Below the pieces are notes generated by a model. That model was not told the DNA's origin and ran no database searches. It was given only the letters and a program-made list of their open reading frames with translations. From an uncultured beta proteobacterium (GTDB lineage: Bacteria; Pseudomonadota; Gammaproteobacteria; Burkholderiales; Burkholderiaceae_C): a stretch of DNA of 5,540 nt. The DNA lies in contig CAIWRE010000234.1 of the NCBI GenBank assembly GCA_903914985.1, positions 1 through 5,540 of the forward strand, written 5' to 3'. Shown here in pieces: positions 5,513-5,540 of the stretch (position 1 is the stretch's first letter; the number at the start of each line of letters is the position of its first letter). The translations under genes were made by a program, and so were the position numbers.

Positions 5513-5540
5513 ATGACCGAAGCCCATCCACCCCATCCGC
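5513..5540 (+). CDS. Start of next operon gene, nine codons only (possibly metZ)
   Basis: An ATG 12 bp after the purF stop opens a frame reading MTEAHPPHP before the window ends. The spacing matches the other gaps in this operon, so a true start is likely. Nine residues are too few to identify a protein. In many betaproteobacteria purF is followed by metZ (O-succinylhomoserine sulfhydrylase), whose N-terminus is often variable and proline- and histidine-containing, so metZ is my first guess from gene order alone. There is no Shine-Dalgarno sequence in the CTGCCGCC that precedes it. Confidence 0.45.

Overview
The window looks like an ordinary chromosomal segment of a betaproteobacterium, most likely Burkholderiales (Comamonadaceae-like). 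This rests on the style of the encoded proteins, the high GC content with almost no TTA, CTA or TCA codons over long stretches, and the gene order folC - dedD-like SPOR gene - cvpA - purF. The genus cannot be fixed from the sequence alone. I see no mobile element, CRISPR array, tRNA, rRNA, phage gene or defence gene.

Left part (1-1347), all on the minus strand: the N-terminal 177 codons of argG (argininosuccinate synthase, running off the left edge), preceded by ppnP (pyrimidine/purine nucleoside phosphorylase), preceded by a small ArsC/YffB-family thioredoxin-fold protein. ppnP and argG are 42 bp apart and could be co-transcribed. About 90 bp separates the ArsC-like gene from ppnP.

A 92-bp divergent intergenic region (1348-1439) separates the minus-strand group from the plus-strand operon. 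It must hold the signals for both directions unless transcription enters from elsewhere, but no convincing sigma-70 promoter is visible.

Right part (1440-5540), all on the plus strand with gaps of 12-15 bp: folC (folate and polyglutamate synthesis), a membrane-anchored SPOR-domain protein at the dedD position (septal peptidoglycan binding), cvpA (four-helix inner-membrane protein) and purF (first committed step of purine synthesis). The first nine codons of a further gene follow, probably metZ judging only by usual gene order. The tight packing indicates one transcript. It links folate and purine metabolism, as in the enterobacterial folC-dedD-cvpA-purF cluster, with envelope genes in the middle.

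I found no undescribed system. The points most worth checking are: weak or absent Shine-Dalgarno sequences at all eight starts; a perfect 16-bp alternating purine-pyrimidine palindrome inside the SPOR gene; an AT-rich inverted repeat just before purF; in-frame, stop-free spacers joining four genes; and an altered LPGR-type motif in FolC.
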